The notes under the pieces were generated by a model. That model ran no database searches, was not told the DNA's origin, and saw nothing but the letters and a program-made list of their open reading frames with translations. This document shows, piece by piece, positions 34,742 through 43,391 of a stretch of 64,000 bases of DNA (position 1 is the stretch's first letter; each line of letters begins with the position of its first letter). The stretch lies in the NCBI RefSeq assembly GCF_001602525.1, contig NZ_LSYT01000012.1, positions 82,026-146,025 on the forward strand, written 5' to 3'. This DNA is from Flavobacterium chilense. Lineage in GTDB: Bacteria > Bacteroidota > Bacteroidia > Flavobacteriales > Flavobacteriaceae. The translations under genes and the position numbers were made by a program.

Positions 34742-35233
34742 AAAAGCGTAATTGTCCCCATTATCATCAAAAACAACCTGCACATGTTCTAATAATGATG
34801 TAGACAGAGAGATTCCTTTAAAATCAGCTTTTACAGGATATTTTTTGTGATTTCTGTCTACAAGTACTGCTGTTTTGAATTTCTTTAACGGAACGTCTAA
34901 GAAATGACGAACAGCATATATTAAGGTTGTGCCTGAATTTAAAACATCATCGACAAGTACTAAACCTTTGTTTTTGTATTCTTCAGGTGTTAGCGAAGTC
35001 TGTATTGGCGATTGTGGATTTTGTTTGTTAACCTTAACTTCGCAAAGCGATACTTTTAATGTAGAGATGTTGCTGAGTGCTAAAGCAATTTTTTCGGCAA
35101 AAACAGATCCGTTTGAAGCGATTCCTGCGATTACAACTTCTTCCTCATCCACAAATGTCTCATATATCTGATATGCGATACGTTTTATTTTGTGTTCGAT
35201 TTCCTGATTCGTTAAGATGATGTTTTTGCTCAT
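34733..35233 (-). CDS. Phosphoribosyltransferase family protein (PyrR-like)
   Basis: 166 residues with the PRPP-binding loop LVLVDDVLNSGTTL at 91-104 and the upstream VVIAGIASNGSVFAEKI hood segment. The overall plan is that of PyrR/hypoxanthine-type type I phosphoribosyltransferases. Whether it is a bifunctional pyrimidine regulator or a uracil/purine salvage enzyme cannot be decided from sequence alone. No pyr attenuator-like leader is visible around it. Confidence 0.88.
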   Translation of the reverse strand: MSKNIILTNQEIEHKIKRIAYQIYETFVDEEEVVIAGIASNGSVFAEKIALALSNISTLKVSLCEVKVNKQNPQSPIQTSLTPEEYKNKGLVLVDDVLNSGTTLIYAVRHFLDVPLKKFKTAVLVDRNHKKYPVKADFKGISLSTSLLEHVQVVFDDNGDNYAFLS

Positions 35234-35387
35234 GATTTATTTTTTTGCTAAAATACAAATTTTAAACTCCAATGCTAAAAATCCAAATTCCAATTTTGAA
35301 AAGGAATTTAAGATTTTTTAATTCGAAATTTTAATGCTGAGGTTTTATTTTTAAGTTAAGGCTCTAGGGGTGAAAAAAAAATGGGAA

Positions 35388-35777
35388 TTAAACTTCCTCA
35401 TCTTCATCAATAATATCATTACCGTATTCATCGATATCTCTTCGGTCTTTTTTGGTTGGTCTTCCGGTTCCGCTTTTACGATAATGCTCTTTCGATAATT
35501 TTAATAATTCTAAATGAGCATATGCTTCCGGAGGAGTTTCGTTTTTCCTGTATATGTCAACCAGTTTTGCTCCTACACGATTTTCAGGAATATCGAGTAC
35601 AGTTATAATTTGTGTGATCTGATCTTTTCTAAAGGTGATTTTGTCAGTAGGAAAAACCTCTTTAGATGGTTTTGCAACCTGTCCATTTACAGTAACATGA
35701 TTTTTTTTGCAAGCCTCAGTTACCATGTTTCTGGTTTTATAATAACGTACGCACCAGAGGTATTTATCTATTCTCAT
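35388..35777 (-). CDS. S4-domain RNA-binding protein (Hsp15/HslR-like)
   Basis: 129 residues from ATG 35777, which puts MRIDKYLWCVRYYKTRNMVTEACKKNHVTVNG at the N-terminus, the S4 fold start. The first in-frame codon at 35822 would add 15 residues not found in the family. The C-terminal tail is basic then acidic (GRPTKKDRRDIDEY...DEDEEV). The E. coli relative binds stalled 50S subunits with nascent chains after heat shock. Confidence 0.9.
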   Translation of the reverse strand: MRIDKYLWCVRYYKTRNMVTEACKKNHVTVNGQVAKPSKEVFPTDKITFRKDQITQIITVLDIPENRVGAKLVDIYRKNETPPEAYAHLELLKLSKEHYRKSGTGRPTKKDRRDIDEYGNDIIDEDEEV

Positions 35778-35856
35778 AATTTTTCTAAAATCAAAGTTAA
35801 ATTCTTTACAAAAATAAATCAATATTGTATCTTGCGCACTTAAAAAATTAACAATA

Positions 35857-37032
35857 ATGAATAAATTTAAATATTATTTTATTTTATTGCTTGCAGGTAT
35901 TTCTTTGGTTTCTTGTAATAAAAGTGGAGATGATGATGTAGTAACTGTTCCTTTAAGAGATTACGCTGTACAATATAAAGCGGATAATGATTCTATTATT
36001 AAATATTTAAAGACTAATTATATTAAAGAAGTTACTGCTGATTTTGATGTGACGTTTGAAAAAATCCCTGCTGGCGGTACTCAGACTTCGATTTGGGATC
36101 AAACGACTTATCCTTTAGCATCCAGAGATGTTTATAGTGATGATATTACTTATAAGGTATATTACTTAACTTTAAGAAAAGGTTCTGGCGATTCGCCTAC
36201 TAATACAGATAAAATTGTAGCTTCTTATAAAGGTACTTTGTTAAATAATACTGTTTTCGATTCATCTTACGGATATCCGGGATCTTATAATTTATTTCCT
36301 TATGCTAATGAAAGTACGGTAATACAAGGATGGTCAGAGATATTTCCTAAATTTAAAGCAGGTACTTCTAAAACAGATCCTAATAGTGGTGTAATTACTT
36401 ATAGTGATTATGGTGCCGGAGTAATGTTTCTGCCTTCTGGATTAGGGTATTATGAGGCAGCAAAAGGAACTATTCCTGCTTATTCGCCAATAATATTTAG
36501 TTTTAAATTATTTGATCTTCAGAGAATGGATAATGAATATTCTATTTCCAGTACTACGGGAGGAAGAGTGTTTTTAGGTGATGGTGTTCCTGATTATTTA
36601 GAAGACATTAATGGCGATGGTTATTTGTATGATTTTAGAGACAAAACTAAATATCCAAACCCACCGGCTAATTTGATTGATGATACGGATGGTGACGGAA
36701 TAGCAGACTTTGTAGATTTTGATGATGATGGAGATGGTTTTACAACCCGATTTGAAGTAACAAAACCAACAGATCAAATTGGAATTATAAACGGAGTTAA
36801 TTACGGGATTAGTAAATATTATCCTTGGAGCCCGGTTTCGGATAATCCTCTAACTCCAAATACAGATGAAACTGAGCCTAGAGGAATTCCTAGAAGACCA
36901 ACAGGTGATTTAACAGATCCAAGTAAACCGGAATCGGCTACTAATGTTAGAAAATATATAGAAGCTGATTATACAGATGTTCCAAGATTAAGAATTCATC
37001 TGGATAAAACATATCCGATAAAACAGAATTAA
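35857..37032 (+). CDS. FKBP-type peptidyl-prolyl isomerase lipoprotein with calcium-binding-type repeats
   Basis: 391 residues. Lipoprotein signal with lipobox LVSC (Cys20). An FKBP-like domain at about 110-235 (VASYKGTLLNNTVFDSSY, IQGWSEIFPKFKAG, GVMFLPSGLGYYEAA, IIFSFKLFDLQ). Residues about 245-305 hold Asp-rich DGDG/DxDxDG repeats (GDGVPDYLEDINGDGYLYDF, DDTDGDGIADFVDFDDDGDGF) like thrombospondin type 3 calcium loops. Flavobacteria use related FKBP lipoproteins in the gliding apparatus (GldI); this one may be a distinct envelope chaperone. Confidence 0.9.
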   Translation: MNKFKYYFILLLAGISLVSCNKSGDDDVVTVPLRDYAVQYKADNDSIIKYLKTNYIKEVTADFDVTFEKIPAGGTQTSIWDQTTYPLASRDVYSDDITYKVYYLTLRKGSGDSPTNTDKIVASYKGTLLNNTVFDSSYGYPGSYNLFPYANESTVIQGWSEIFPKFKAGTSKTDPNSGVITYSDYGAGVMFLPSGLGYYEAAKGTIPAYSPIIFSFKLFDLQRMDNEYSISSTTGGRVFLGDGVPDYLEDINGDGYLYDFRDKTKYPNPPANLIDDTDGDGIADFVDFDDDGDGFTTRFEVTKPTDQIGIINGVNYGISKYYPWSPVSDNPLTPNTDETEPRGIPRRPTGDLTDPSKPESATNVRKYIEADYTDVPRLRIHLDKTYPIKQN

Positions 37033-37054
37033 AATTCACGAATATAGAAATAAT

Positions 37055-37089
37055 AAAAAACCTCGAAAATCACTTTTCGAGGTTTTTTT
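37055..37089 (+). terminator. Terminator after the FKBP gene
   Basis: AAACCTCGAAAA / TTTTCGAGGTTT stem with a short loop and T7 tail. A second near-identical hairpin lies 130 bases on. Confidence 0.85.
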
Positions 37090-37185
37090 ATGGGCTTTTT
37101 TAATTGCAAGAAATAGGGAGCTTAAAAGTTTAAATGAAATATAGAGTGATGCAATTGCGATTTTCTCTAAATATAATTTAGGTAT

Positions 37186-37219
37186 AAAAAAACCTCGAAA
37201 ATCATTTTTCGAGGTTTTG
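37186..37219 (-). terminator. Terminator after the transketolase operon
   Basis: The same AAAACCTCGAAAA / TTTTTCGAGGTTTT hairpin as at 37055, here 27 bases after the stop of the minus-strand transketolase gene. Confidence 0.8.
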
Positions 37220-37246
37220 TATATAATAAGTAAGAGGATCTGAAAA

Positions 37247-38200
37247 TTATTTTCTTTTGATTACTCTTTCTACAGCTTCAACAATTGCCTGATTGTTCAA
37301 TTTGTATTTATCCATTAATTGCTCAGGAGTTCCAGATTCACCAAAACTATCGTTTACAGCTACAAATTCTTGTGGAGCCGGGTGGTGTAAAGCAAGTACT
37401 CTCGAAACGCTTTCTCCAAGACCTCCAAGAATGTTGTGCTCTTCTGCAGTTACAACACATCCTGTTTTTGCCAATGATTTTAGAATAGCTTCTTCGTCAA
37501 GTGGTTTAATAGTGTGAATGTTGATTACTTCAGCAGAAATTCCTTTTGCTTCAAGAGCTTCAGCAGCAATAAGAGCTTCCCAAACTAAGTGTCCTGTAGC
37601 TATAATTGTAACATCATTTCCTTCGTTTAATAAAATTGCTTTTCCAATTACGAATGGTTCGTCAGCAGGAGTAAAGTTAGCTACAACCGGACGTCCGAAA
37701 CGTAGGTAAGCTGGACCGTGGTGTTCTGCTAAAGCTATAGTAGCTGCTTTAGTCTGGTTGTAATCGCAAGTATTGATTACAGTCATTCCAGGTAACATTT
37801 TCATTAATCCGATGTCTTCTAAGATCTGGTGAGTTGCACCGTCTTCTCCTAGTGTTAAACCAGCGTGAGAAGCACAGATTTTTACGTTTTTATCTGAGTA
37901 AGCAACAGACTGACGAATTTGGTCATAAACTCTTCCTGTTGAGAAGTTAGCGAAAGTTCCTGTAAACGGAATTTTTCCTCCAATTGTTAAACCAGCTGCA
38001 ATTCCAATCATGTTAGCTTCTGCGATTCCAATTTGGAAAAAACGTTCCGGGTGATTTTTTTTGAAATCATCAAATTTTAATGATCCAATTAAATCGGCAC
38101 ATAATGCCACAACGTTTTCGTTTTTTTGACCTAGTTCAGTCATTCCCGCTCCAAAACCAGAACGAGTATCTTTACTTCCTGTATTTTCGTATTTTTTCAT
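37247..38200 (-). CDS. Transketolase, C-terminal subunit
   Basis: 317 residues holding the pyrimidine-binding and C-terminal domains: VVALCADLIGSLKFDDF, FFQIGIAEANMIGIAAGLTIGG with the Glu that activates thiamine, PFTGTFANFSTGRVYDQIRQSVAYS, then LRFGRP and ATGHLVWEALIAAEAL. With the preceding gene it makes a full transketolase, split into two chains as in many Bacteroidota. Pentose phosphate pathway, thiamine-diphosphate dependent, cytoplasmic. Linked to the N-terminal subunit gene across a 75-base heptad-phased spacer. Confidence 0.95.
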   Translation of the reverse strand: MKKYENTGSKDTRSGFGAGMTELGQKNENVVALCADLIGSLKFDDFKKNHPERFFQIGIAEANMIGIAAGLTIGGKIPFTGTFANFSTGRVYDQIRQSVAYSDKNVKICASHAGLTLGEDGATHQILEDIGLMKMLPGMTVINTCDYNQTKAATIALAEHHGPAYLRFGRPVVANFTPADEPFVIGKAILLNEGNDVTIIATGHLVWEALIAAEALEAKGISAEVINIHTIKPLDEEAILKSLAKTGCVVTAEEHNILGGLGESVSRVLALHHPAPQEFVAVNDSFGESGTPEQLMDKYKLNNQAIVEAVERVIKRK

Positions 38201-38211
38201 TTTGTTTTTTT

Positions 38212-38274
38212 GCTATATGCAATAGGCTGCAGGCAATAGGCTTAAAGCTTAATGCTTGCTGCTTAAAGCTTATT
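38212..38274. repeat. Nine consecutive heptads, each beginning with GC
   Basis: The whole spacer between the transketolase halves reads as nine 7-mers in strict register, starting at 38212, 38219, 38226 and so on to 38268. The units GCAATAG and GCTTAAA each occur twice. Degenerate, so not a simple tandem repeat. Confidence 0.75.
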
Positions 38275-38275
38275 T

Positions 38276-39124
38276 TTAATAGTCTGCTAAAGTTGAAATG
38301 TTTTGAGCCAAAGCACTTGCTAACTGATCATTGTTTGGCGCTTTACCATGCCAGGCATGTGTATGCATCATGAAGTCAACGCCATTACCCATTTCTGTGT
38401 GTAATAAAATACAAACCGGTTTTCCTTTTCCTGTTCTTGATTTTGCATCAGTTAAACCAGCAAGAATAGCATCAATATTGTTACCTTCTTTGATTTCAAG
38501 AACGTCCCAGTCAAAAGCTTCAAATTTCGCACGAATGCTTCCCATTGGTAAAACTTCGTCAGTTGTTCCGTCGATTTGTTTTCCGTTAAGGTCAATAGTT
38601 GCAATAATATTGTCAACTTTTTTTGCAGAAGCATACATGATGGCTTCCCAGTTTTGACCTTCCTGTAATTCTCCGTCTCCGTGTAAGCTATAAATTATAT
38701 GGTTATCATTGTTTAATTTTTTAGCTTGTGCTGCTCCAAGAGCTACAGATAAACCTTGTCCTAATGAACCAGAAGCAATGCGAACTCCAGGTAAACCTTC
38801 GTGAGTTGTTGGGTGTCCTTGTAAACGAGAATTTAATAATCTAAAGGTAGCCAATTCTGAAACTGGAAAATAACCGCTGCGTGCTAAAACGCTGTAAAAG
38901 ACAGGGGAAATATGTCCATTTGAAAGGAAAAATAAATCTTCTCCAATTCCGTCCATATCAAAACCTTCTTTGCGGTCCATAATATTTTGATATAGTGTTA
39001 CCAAAAATTCAGTACAACCTAATGAACCACCTGGGTGTCCAGAGTTTACAGCATGTACCATTCTAAGAATATCTCTTCTTACTTGGATCGTTAAATCGCT
39101 TAATTGTTGTGTGTTAGGCTTCAT
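38276..39124 (-). CDS. Transketolase, N-terminal subunit
   Basis: 282 residues of the diphosphate-binding domain: VNSGHPGGSLGCTEFLVTLYQ, FFLSNGHISPVFYSVLARSGYFP, HEGLPGVRIASGSLGQGLSVALGAA and the thiamine-diphosphate motif HGDGELQEGQNWEAIMYASAKKVDNIIATIDLNGKQIDG. Works as a heteromer with the C-terminal subunit encoded downstream. Confidence 0.95.
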   Translation of the reverse strand: MKPNTQQLSDLTIQVRRDILRMVHAVNSGHPGGSLGCTEFLVTLYQNIMDRKEGFDMDGIGEDLFFLSNGHISPVFYSVLARSGYFPVSELATFRLLNSRLQGHPTTHEGLPGVRIASGSLGQGLSVALGAAQAKKLNNDNHIIYSLHGDGELQEGQNWEAIMYASAKKVDNIIATIDLNGKQIDGTTDEVLPMGSIRAKFEAFDWDVLEIKEGNNIDAILAGLTDAKSRTGKGKPVCILLHTEMGNGVDFMMHTHAWHGKAPNNDQLASALAQNISTLADY

Positions 39125-39280
39125 TTTATATGTAAAATTTTAAACTGAGGCAAAAGTAACTGATATTTTGTGGGGAGACAAATGATTTTTTGCTTTAGTT
39201 GGTTTCAATTGTTAAATTTTTTTGCACTTTTTTTATTAAAATTGAAAGAAGTGCTGGAAATTGATAATTACATATAAAAA

Positions 39281-39349
39281 TTTTGCCACGGATTAAACAG
39301 TTTATAATGATTTTTAAAATCAATTTAACCTATTTAATCTGTGGCAAAA
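39281..39349. repeat. 69-bp palindromic intergenic hairpin
   Basis: Outer arms TTTTGCCACGGATTAAA (39281-39297) and TTTAATCTGTGGCAAAA (39333-39349) pair with one mismatch; the interior also pairs around a GATTTTTAAAATC centre, so nearly the whole 69 bases fold as one imperfect hairpin. Looks like a REP/MITE-type element, not a terminator. Confidence 0.75.
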
Positions 39350-39373
39350 AAGTGAAGAAATTTGAGAAAAGGG

Positions 39374-39673
39374 TTAATTCGTATCGCCTTCGCTGTAATA
39401 ATTGTTTTCTTCATCTTCAGAGCCAATTTCTTCCTGATCATCATCAAGTTCAGAACCCGGAACATCTAAATCATTTCCAAGTTTATCGCTGTTTTGCTTC
39501 CATTCGTGATTGTCCTGATTGATAATTTTATCAGTTGAAATGTCTTCTGGATCGATATCTTCGAGTTTGTCTTCCTGATTATAAATATCTTCATTTGACG
39601 GATAATCTAATTCTTCGAGATTTTTTTTAATTTGATCTTCCTTTGCCGGATTTTTATCTTCTGAGTTTATCAT
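39374..39673 (-). CDS. Small acidic protein of unknown function
   Basis: 99 residues, extremely acidic and without predicted strands: recurring Asp/Glu clusters (EDKLEDIDPEDIS, SELDDDQEEIGSEDEEN). No signal peptide or motif. Predicted disordered. Similar short acidic proteins occur in many flavobacteria near the transketolase region, but I cannot name a family. Confidence 0.7.
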   Translation of the reverse strand: MINSEDKNPAKEDQIKKNLEELDYPSNEDIYNQEDKLEDIDPEDISTDKIINQDNHEWKQNSDKLGNDLDVPGSELDDDQEEIGSEDEENNYYSEGDTN

Positions 39674-39802
39674 GATTTTGTCTTTTTTTAAGTGTTACGT
39701 AAAGTTACAAAATCATTATTTTTTAATTGTTATGTTTTTTAAATCAGTATGTTATAGTATTCACATTAAAAAAGAAAATCATCTCATTTTCTAATTAACA
39801 AA

Positions 39803-40663
39803 TTATTCTGATTGTCCAATTTCTTTCCATGTAACTAATTGAATGTTGTTTTCTTTGAGTTTTAATTTACATTCGTCACTTGTAAAAAAATCAAAATCAA
39901 TTTGACGCCATGCTGAACCAAAATTGGGATGATTGACTGTGATGCCCTGCATTTCAAAATCATCAAAAGCAGGATGAAGTAAAAAAACATTAAATCCCGG
40001 CTGAATATGATCTAAGGCTTTGGAGTAGGCATTTTGTAGTTCTCCTTTTTCGAAATCAGTAAAATTTCCAATCAAAAGATTATCAGCTAAAAGCGTATCT
40101 TCAAAGTTGTATTTTTCATCAGATAAGCTAATTGATTTAACGAATTCTTTGTTGATAAAAACAGGCAGTTTATAGGTTTTTCCAAGTTCTTTATAGATTT
40201 CTAAAATTTCGGGAGTTACACCAACACTGCACATGTGAGAATCAAGGTGCGTAGGCTGAATACCAAATTGTAAAGCTCTTTCGATTTGAGCAGTTAGTTC
40301 TTTTTTGATCTCGGATGGTTTTGCATTGTTTTTGAAATCTTTTCTGGTTTTATAGAAATGACCGTTGTGATCTGTTAAACTTGAAACTTCAGAAAGGGGC
40401 AAAACAGGACCGAATTTATAATTTTCCCATTCACAAGTCAGTGTTAAATGAATTCCGCAATCATAATTTGGATTGTTTTTTGCAAATGTTGCCATTTCAA
40501 AAAACCACGGACAAGGTACCATTATACTATAAGAGTTAACAGATCCGTTTTGGAGCGCTTTTATAGTAGCTTGATTTTCGGAATGTGATAATCCGGCATC
40601 ATCGGCATGAATCATTAGTAGTTTAGTGTTTTCAGGATATCCGAGTTTTTGAGCTAAGGTCAT
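39803..40663 (-). CDS. ChbG/YdjC family carbohydrate deacetylase
   Basis: 286 residues. The N-terminal metal-binding motif is MIHADDAGLSHSENQATIKAL (Asp-Asp pair), then DCGIHLTLTCEW with its His, and QPTHLDSHMCSVG for the rest of the metal site, then VFLLHPAFDD. YdjC-fold enzymes remove acetyl groups from chitooligosaccharide-type sugars using a divalent metal. No signal peptide; cytoplasmic. Single gene. Confidence 0.92.
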   Translation of the reverse strand: MTLAQKLGYPENTKLLMIHADDAGLSHSENQATIKALQNGSVNSYSIMVPCPWFFEMATFAKNNPNYDCGIHLTLTCEWENYKFGPVLPLSEVSSLTDHNGHFYKTRKDFKNNAKPSEIKKELTAQIERALQFGIQPTHLDSHMCSVGVTPEILEIYKELGKTYKLPVFINKEFVKSISLSDEKYNFEDTLLADNLLIGNFTDFEKGELQNAYSKALDHIQPGFNVFLLHPAFDDFEMQGITVNHPNFGSAWRQIDFDFFTSDECKLKLKENNIQLVTWKEIGQSE

Positions 40664-40849
40664 GTCTTTTTGTTTGTGTTAATGTAATGTGGATTTTTAC
40701 GAATCTAAACGGAATTTTTATTACTGAGATGATTTTGCTTTGTGCGGGCTTCGATTTTGTTTAACCTGTAAATGTTCCAGTTTCTTTTTGAAATTCTAAT
40801 TGATGTATTCAAAATTAAAAATTTCTAGTGTAAATGTCATGTCTTTTTT

Positions 40850-40960
40850 GCGTTAGGGATAGAAGCGGCATCTCCCGATTTAGAAAAACAAGGCTTTTAG
40901 CCGTAGTTTTTGTTGATCGGGAATACAGTGGATAGCCCGGCCCTTGGGAAACGCCCAAAA
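40850..40960. repeat. Conserved GC-rich intergenic element, copy 2 (possible structured RNA)
   Basis: Starts GCGTTAGGGATAGAAGCGG and ends GCCCTTGGGAAACGCCC, with an inner stem TCCCGAT / ATCGGGA enclosing an AGGCTTTTAGCC mini-hairpin. Same ends as the element at 17172. It fills much of the 421-base gap between ydjC and tgt; directly after it come two copies of the heptamer GTTATGA. Confidence 0.7.
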
Positions 40961-41056
40961 AAAGTTATGAGTTATGAGTTTTTTGTATTAGGCTTTTGGG
41001 TTATGATCTAATTTTCTAATTGACAAATTATCTAATTAGTTTTCCTGAAATTAGCT

Positions 41057-41064
41057 TATCTTTG
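41057..41064 (+). promoter_or_regulatory. -7 box of tgt
   Basis: TATCTTTG, a full TAnnTTTG match ending 20 bases before the tgt ATG. Confidence 0.55.
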
Positions 41065-41084
41065 CCGACTGAAAAAAGACACAG

Positions 41085-42215
41085 ATGAAGTTTGATTTAT
41101 TACAAAAAGATCCGCAATCTAAAGCAAGAGCGGGAAGTATTAATACAGATCACGGCGTAATCGAAACGCCTATTTTTATGCCTGTTGGAACGGTAGCATC
41201 TGTAAAAGGTGTACACCAACGCGAGTTAAAGAATGATATTAATCCGGATATTATTCTTGGAAATACCTATCATTTATATTTACGTCCACAGACTGAAATT
41301 CTTGAAAAAGCAGGTGGATTGCATAAATTCATGAATTGGGATCGTAATATTTTGACTGATTCTGGAGGATATCAGGTATATTCTCTTTCGAGCAATCGAA
41401 AAATTAAAGAAGAAGGAGTAAAGTTTAAGTCGCATATTGACGGATCGTATCACTTTTTTACGCCAGAAAATGTAATGGAAATTCAGCGTACTATTGGGGC
41501 TGATATTATTATGGCTTTTGATGAGTGTACACCATATCCTTGTGATTACCGATATGCACAGCGTTCAATGCACATGACACACCGCTGGTTAGATCGTTGT
41601 ATTAATCATTTGGATAAAGTTCCTTATAAATATGGCTATGAACAAACGTTTTTTCCAATTGTTCAGGGAAGTACTTATAAAGATTTGCGTCGTCAGTCAG
41701 CTGAATATATTGCTAATGCAGGTCAACAAGGAAATGCAATTGGTGGATTATCAGTAGGGGAACCTGCTGAAGAAATGTACGCCATGACTGAAGTGGTTTG
41801 CGAGATCCTGCCTGAAGATAAACCTCGTTATTTAATGGGAGTGGGAACTCCTATAAATATATTAGAAAATATTGCATTAGGAATTGATATGTTCGATTGT
41901 GTGATGCCAACCCGTAATGCCAGAAATGGTATGTTGTTTACTGCAAACGGAACGATCAATATCAAGAATAAAAAATGGGAAGCTGATTTTTCTCCAATCG
42001 ACGAGATGGGGCATACTTTTGTAGATACAGAATATACAAAAGCTTATCTGCGTCATTTATTTGCAGCCAATGAGTATTTAGGAAAACAAATTGCTACAAT
42101 TCATAACCTTGGATTCTATATGTGGTTGGTTCGTGAGGCTAGAAAACATATCTTAGCAGGCGATTTTAGACCATGGAAAGAAATGATGGTTAAAAATATG
42201 AGTCAAAGACTTTAA
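41085..42215 (+). CDS. tgt: tRNA-guanine transglycosylase
   Basis: 376 residues. Catalytic-site segments ILTDSGGYQVYSL, MAFDECTPYPCDY, FPIVQGSTYKDLRRQSA and GIDMFDCVMPTRNARNG (nucleophilic Asp) are intact, so it should exchange guanine for preQ1 in GUN anticodon tRNAs. The C-terminal zinc motif is not normal: residues 306-315 read DEMGHTFVDT where most bacterial enzymes have CxCxxC, and only the fourth ligand His340 (TIHNL) is kept. Own promoter; a heptad-palindrome spacer follows. Confidence 0.95.
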   Translation: MKFDLLQKDPQSKARAGSINTDHGVIETPIFMPVGTVASVKGVHQRELKNDINPDIILGNTYHLYLRPQTEILEKAGGLHKFMNWDRNILTDSGGYQVYSLSSNRKIKEEGVKFKSHIDGSYHFFTPENVMEIQRTIGADIIMAFDECTPYPCDYRYAQRSMHMTHRWLDRCINHLDKVPYKYGYEQTFFPIVQGSTYKDLRRQSAEYIANAGQQGNAIGGLSVGEPAEEMYAMTEVVCEILPEDKPRYLMGVGTPINILENIALGIDMFDCVMPTRNARNGMLFTANGTINIKNKKWEADFSPIDEMGHTFVDTEYTKAYLRHLFAANEYLGKQIATIHNLGFYMWLVREARKHILAGDFRPWKEMMVKNMSQRL

Positions 42216-42220
42216 AAATA

Positions 42221-42283
42221 GTTTCAAGTTTGAGGTTCCAAGTTTCAAGTTCTCAGCAGAACCTGAAACTTGGAACCTGAAAC
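42221..42283. repeat. Palindromic heptad array after tgt
   Basis: Left arm of heptads starting GTT at 42221, 42228, 42235, 42242 and 42249; right arm of heptads AGAACCT, GAAACTT, GGAACCT from 42258. The arms pair over about 20 bp with a CAGC loop. No T run follows, so it is not a standard terminator. Confidence 0.75.
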
Positions 42284-42302
42284 AAAACAAACAAATTTAT
42301 AT

Positions 42303-43391
42303 ATGCTGACGATAATAGATAAGTATATTTTAAAAAGATATTTAGCCACTTTTTCGGTGATGATTTTATTATTTATTCCGATTGGAATTGTAATCGACGT
42401 TTCTGAAAAAGTGAATAAAATGCTGGAAAATAAGATTCCTTTTACTGCAATTGCAATCTATTATTATAATTTTACCGTTTACTTTGCGAACTCTTTGTTT
42501 CCGATATTTTTATTTTTATCGGTAATTTGGTTTACCTCAAAACTGGCTAATAATACAGAGATTATTGCAGTTTTAAGTTCCGGAATTTCATTTACACGAT
42601 TTTTACGTCCCTATATTATTGGTGCGAGTATCGTTTCTGTATTTGTGCTTTTAATGGGGTTCTTTATTGTTCCTGCCGCCAGCGAAGGATTCAATAATTT
42701 TAGGTATACTTATTTAAAAGGTAATGGAAAAGCAGAGATGCTTGGTAACAATACCAATGTATACAGACAAATTAACGACAACGATTTTATTTTTGTAAAC
42801 AGTTTTAATGAAGAGTCTAAAACGGCTTTTAATTTTACGCTGGAACATTTTGAAGGAGAAAAGTTGACGTATAAAATTACTGCCAGCCGTATAAAATGGG
42901 ATCCTAAAAAGAAAACATACATATTGTATGATTACAATAAAAGAACGCTTGGGGAACTCAATGATAAAATAGAAAAAGTACCTGAAAAGAATATTCCTTT
43001 CAAATTCGAATTGGCTGATTTAACACCAGTGGTTTATATTGCAGAAACGCTTCCACTTGGAAAATTGATTGATTTCATTGATAAAGAACGCAAGAGAGGT
43101 TCAGGAAATATCAATACGTATTTAGTGGTACTTTATAAAAAGTACAGCGTACCGGTTTCTGCTTTTATTCTAACAATTATTGCGGTAGCAGTTTCGGCTA
43201 TGAAACGTCGTGGTGGTATGGGAACTAATCTTGCCATTGGTATTGCTATTGCCTTTTCATTTGTGTTTTTTGATAAAATATTCGGTACACTTGCCGAAAA
43301 ATCTACATTCTCACCTTTATTAGCTGTTTGGTTTCCAAATATTGTTTTTGGAATTCTGGCAGTTTACTTATTACGCAATGCGAAACGATAA
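42303..43391 (+). CDS. LptF/LptG family permease (YjgP/YjgQ)
   Basis: 362 residues from ATG 42303; the upstream TTG at 42270 lies in the heptad array and is unlikely. Three N-terminal TM helices beginning IIDKYILKRYLATFSVMILLFIPIGIVIDVSEKVN, a periplasmic beta domain (about 130-260) and three C-terminal helices. Part of the LptB2FG complex that extracts lipopolysaccharide from the inner membrane. The next gene overlaps its end by 14 bases. Confidence 0.93.
   Translation: MLTIIDKYILKRYLATFSVMILLFIPIGIVIDVSEKVNKMLENKIPFTAIAIYYYNFTVYFANSLFPIFLFLSVIWFTSKLANNTEIIAVLSSGISFTRFLRPYIIGASIVSVFVLLMGFFIVPAASEGFNNFRYTYLKGNGKAEMLGNNTNVYRQINDNDFIFVNSFNEESKTAFNFTLEHFEGEKLTYKITASRIKWDPKKKTYILYDYNKRTLGELNDKIEKVPEKNIPFKFELADLTPVVYIAETLPLGKLIDFIDKERKRGSGNINTYLVVLYKKYSVPVSAFILTIIAVAVSAMKRRGGMGTNLAIGIAIAFSFVFFDKIFGTLAEKSTFSPLLAVWFPNIVFGILAVYLLRNAKR

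Noticed and set aside
38080..38657. Plus-strand frames opposite the transketolase genes
   Set aside because: They are mirror images of highly conserved genes and have no homology features.
42270..42302. Upstream TTG start for the LptF/G gene
   Set aside because: These codons lie in the palindromic heptad array and precede the conserved N-terminus.
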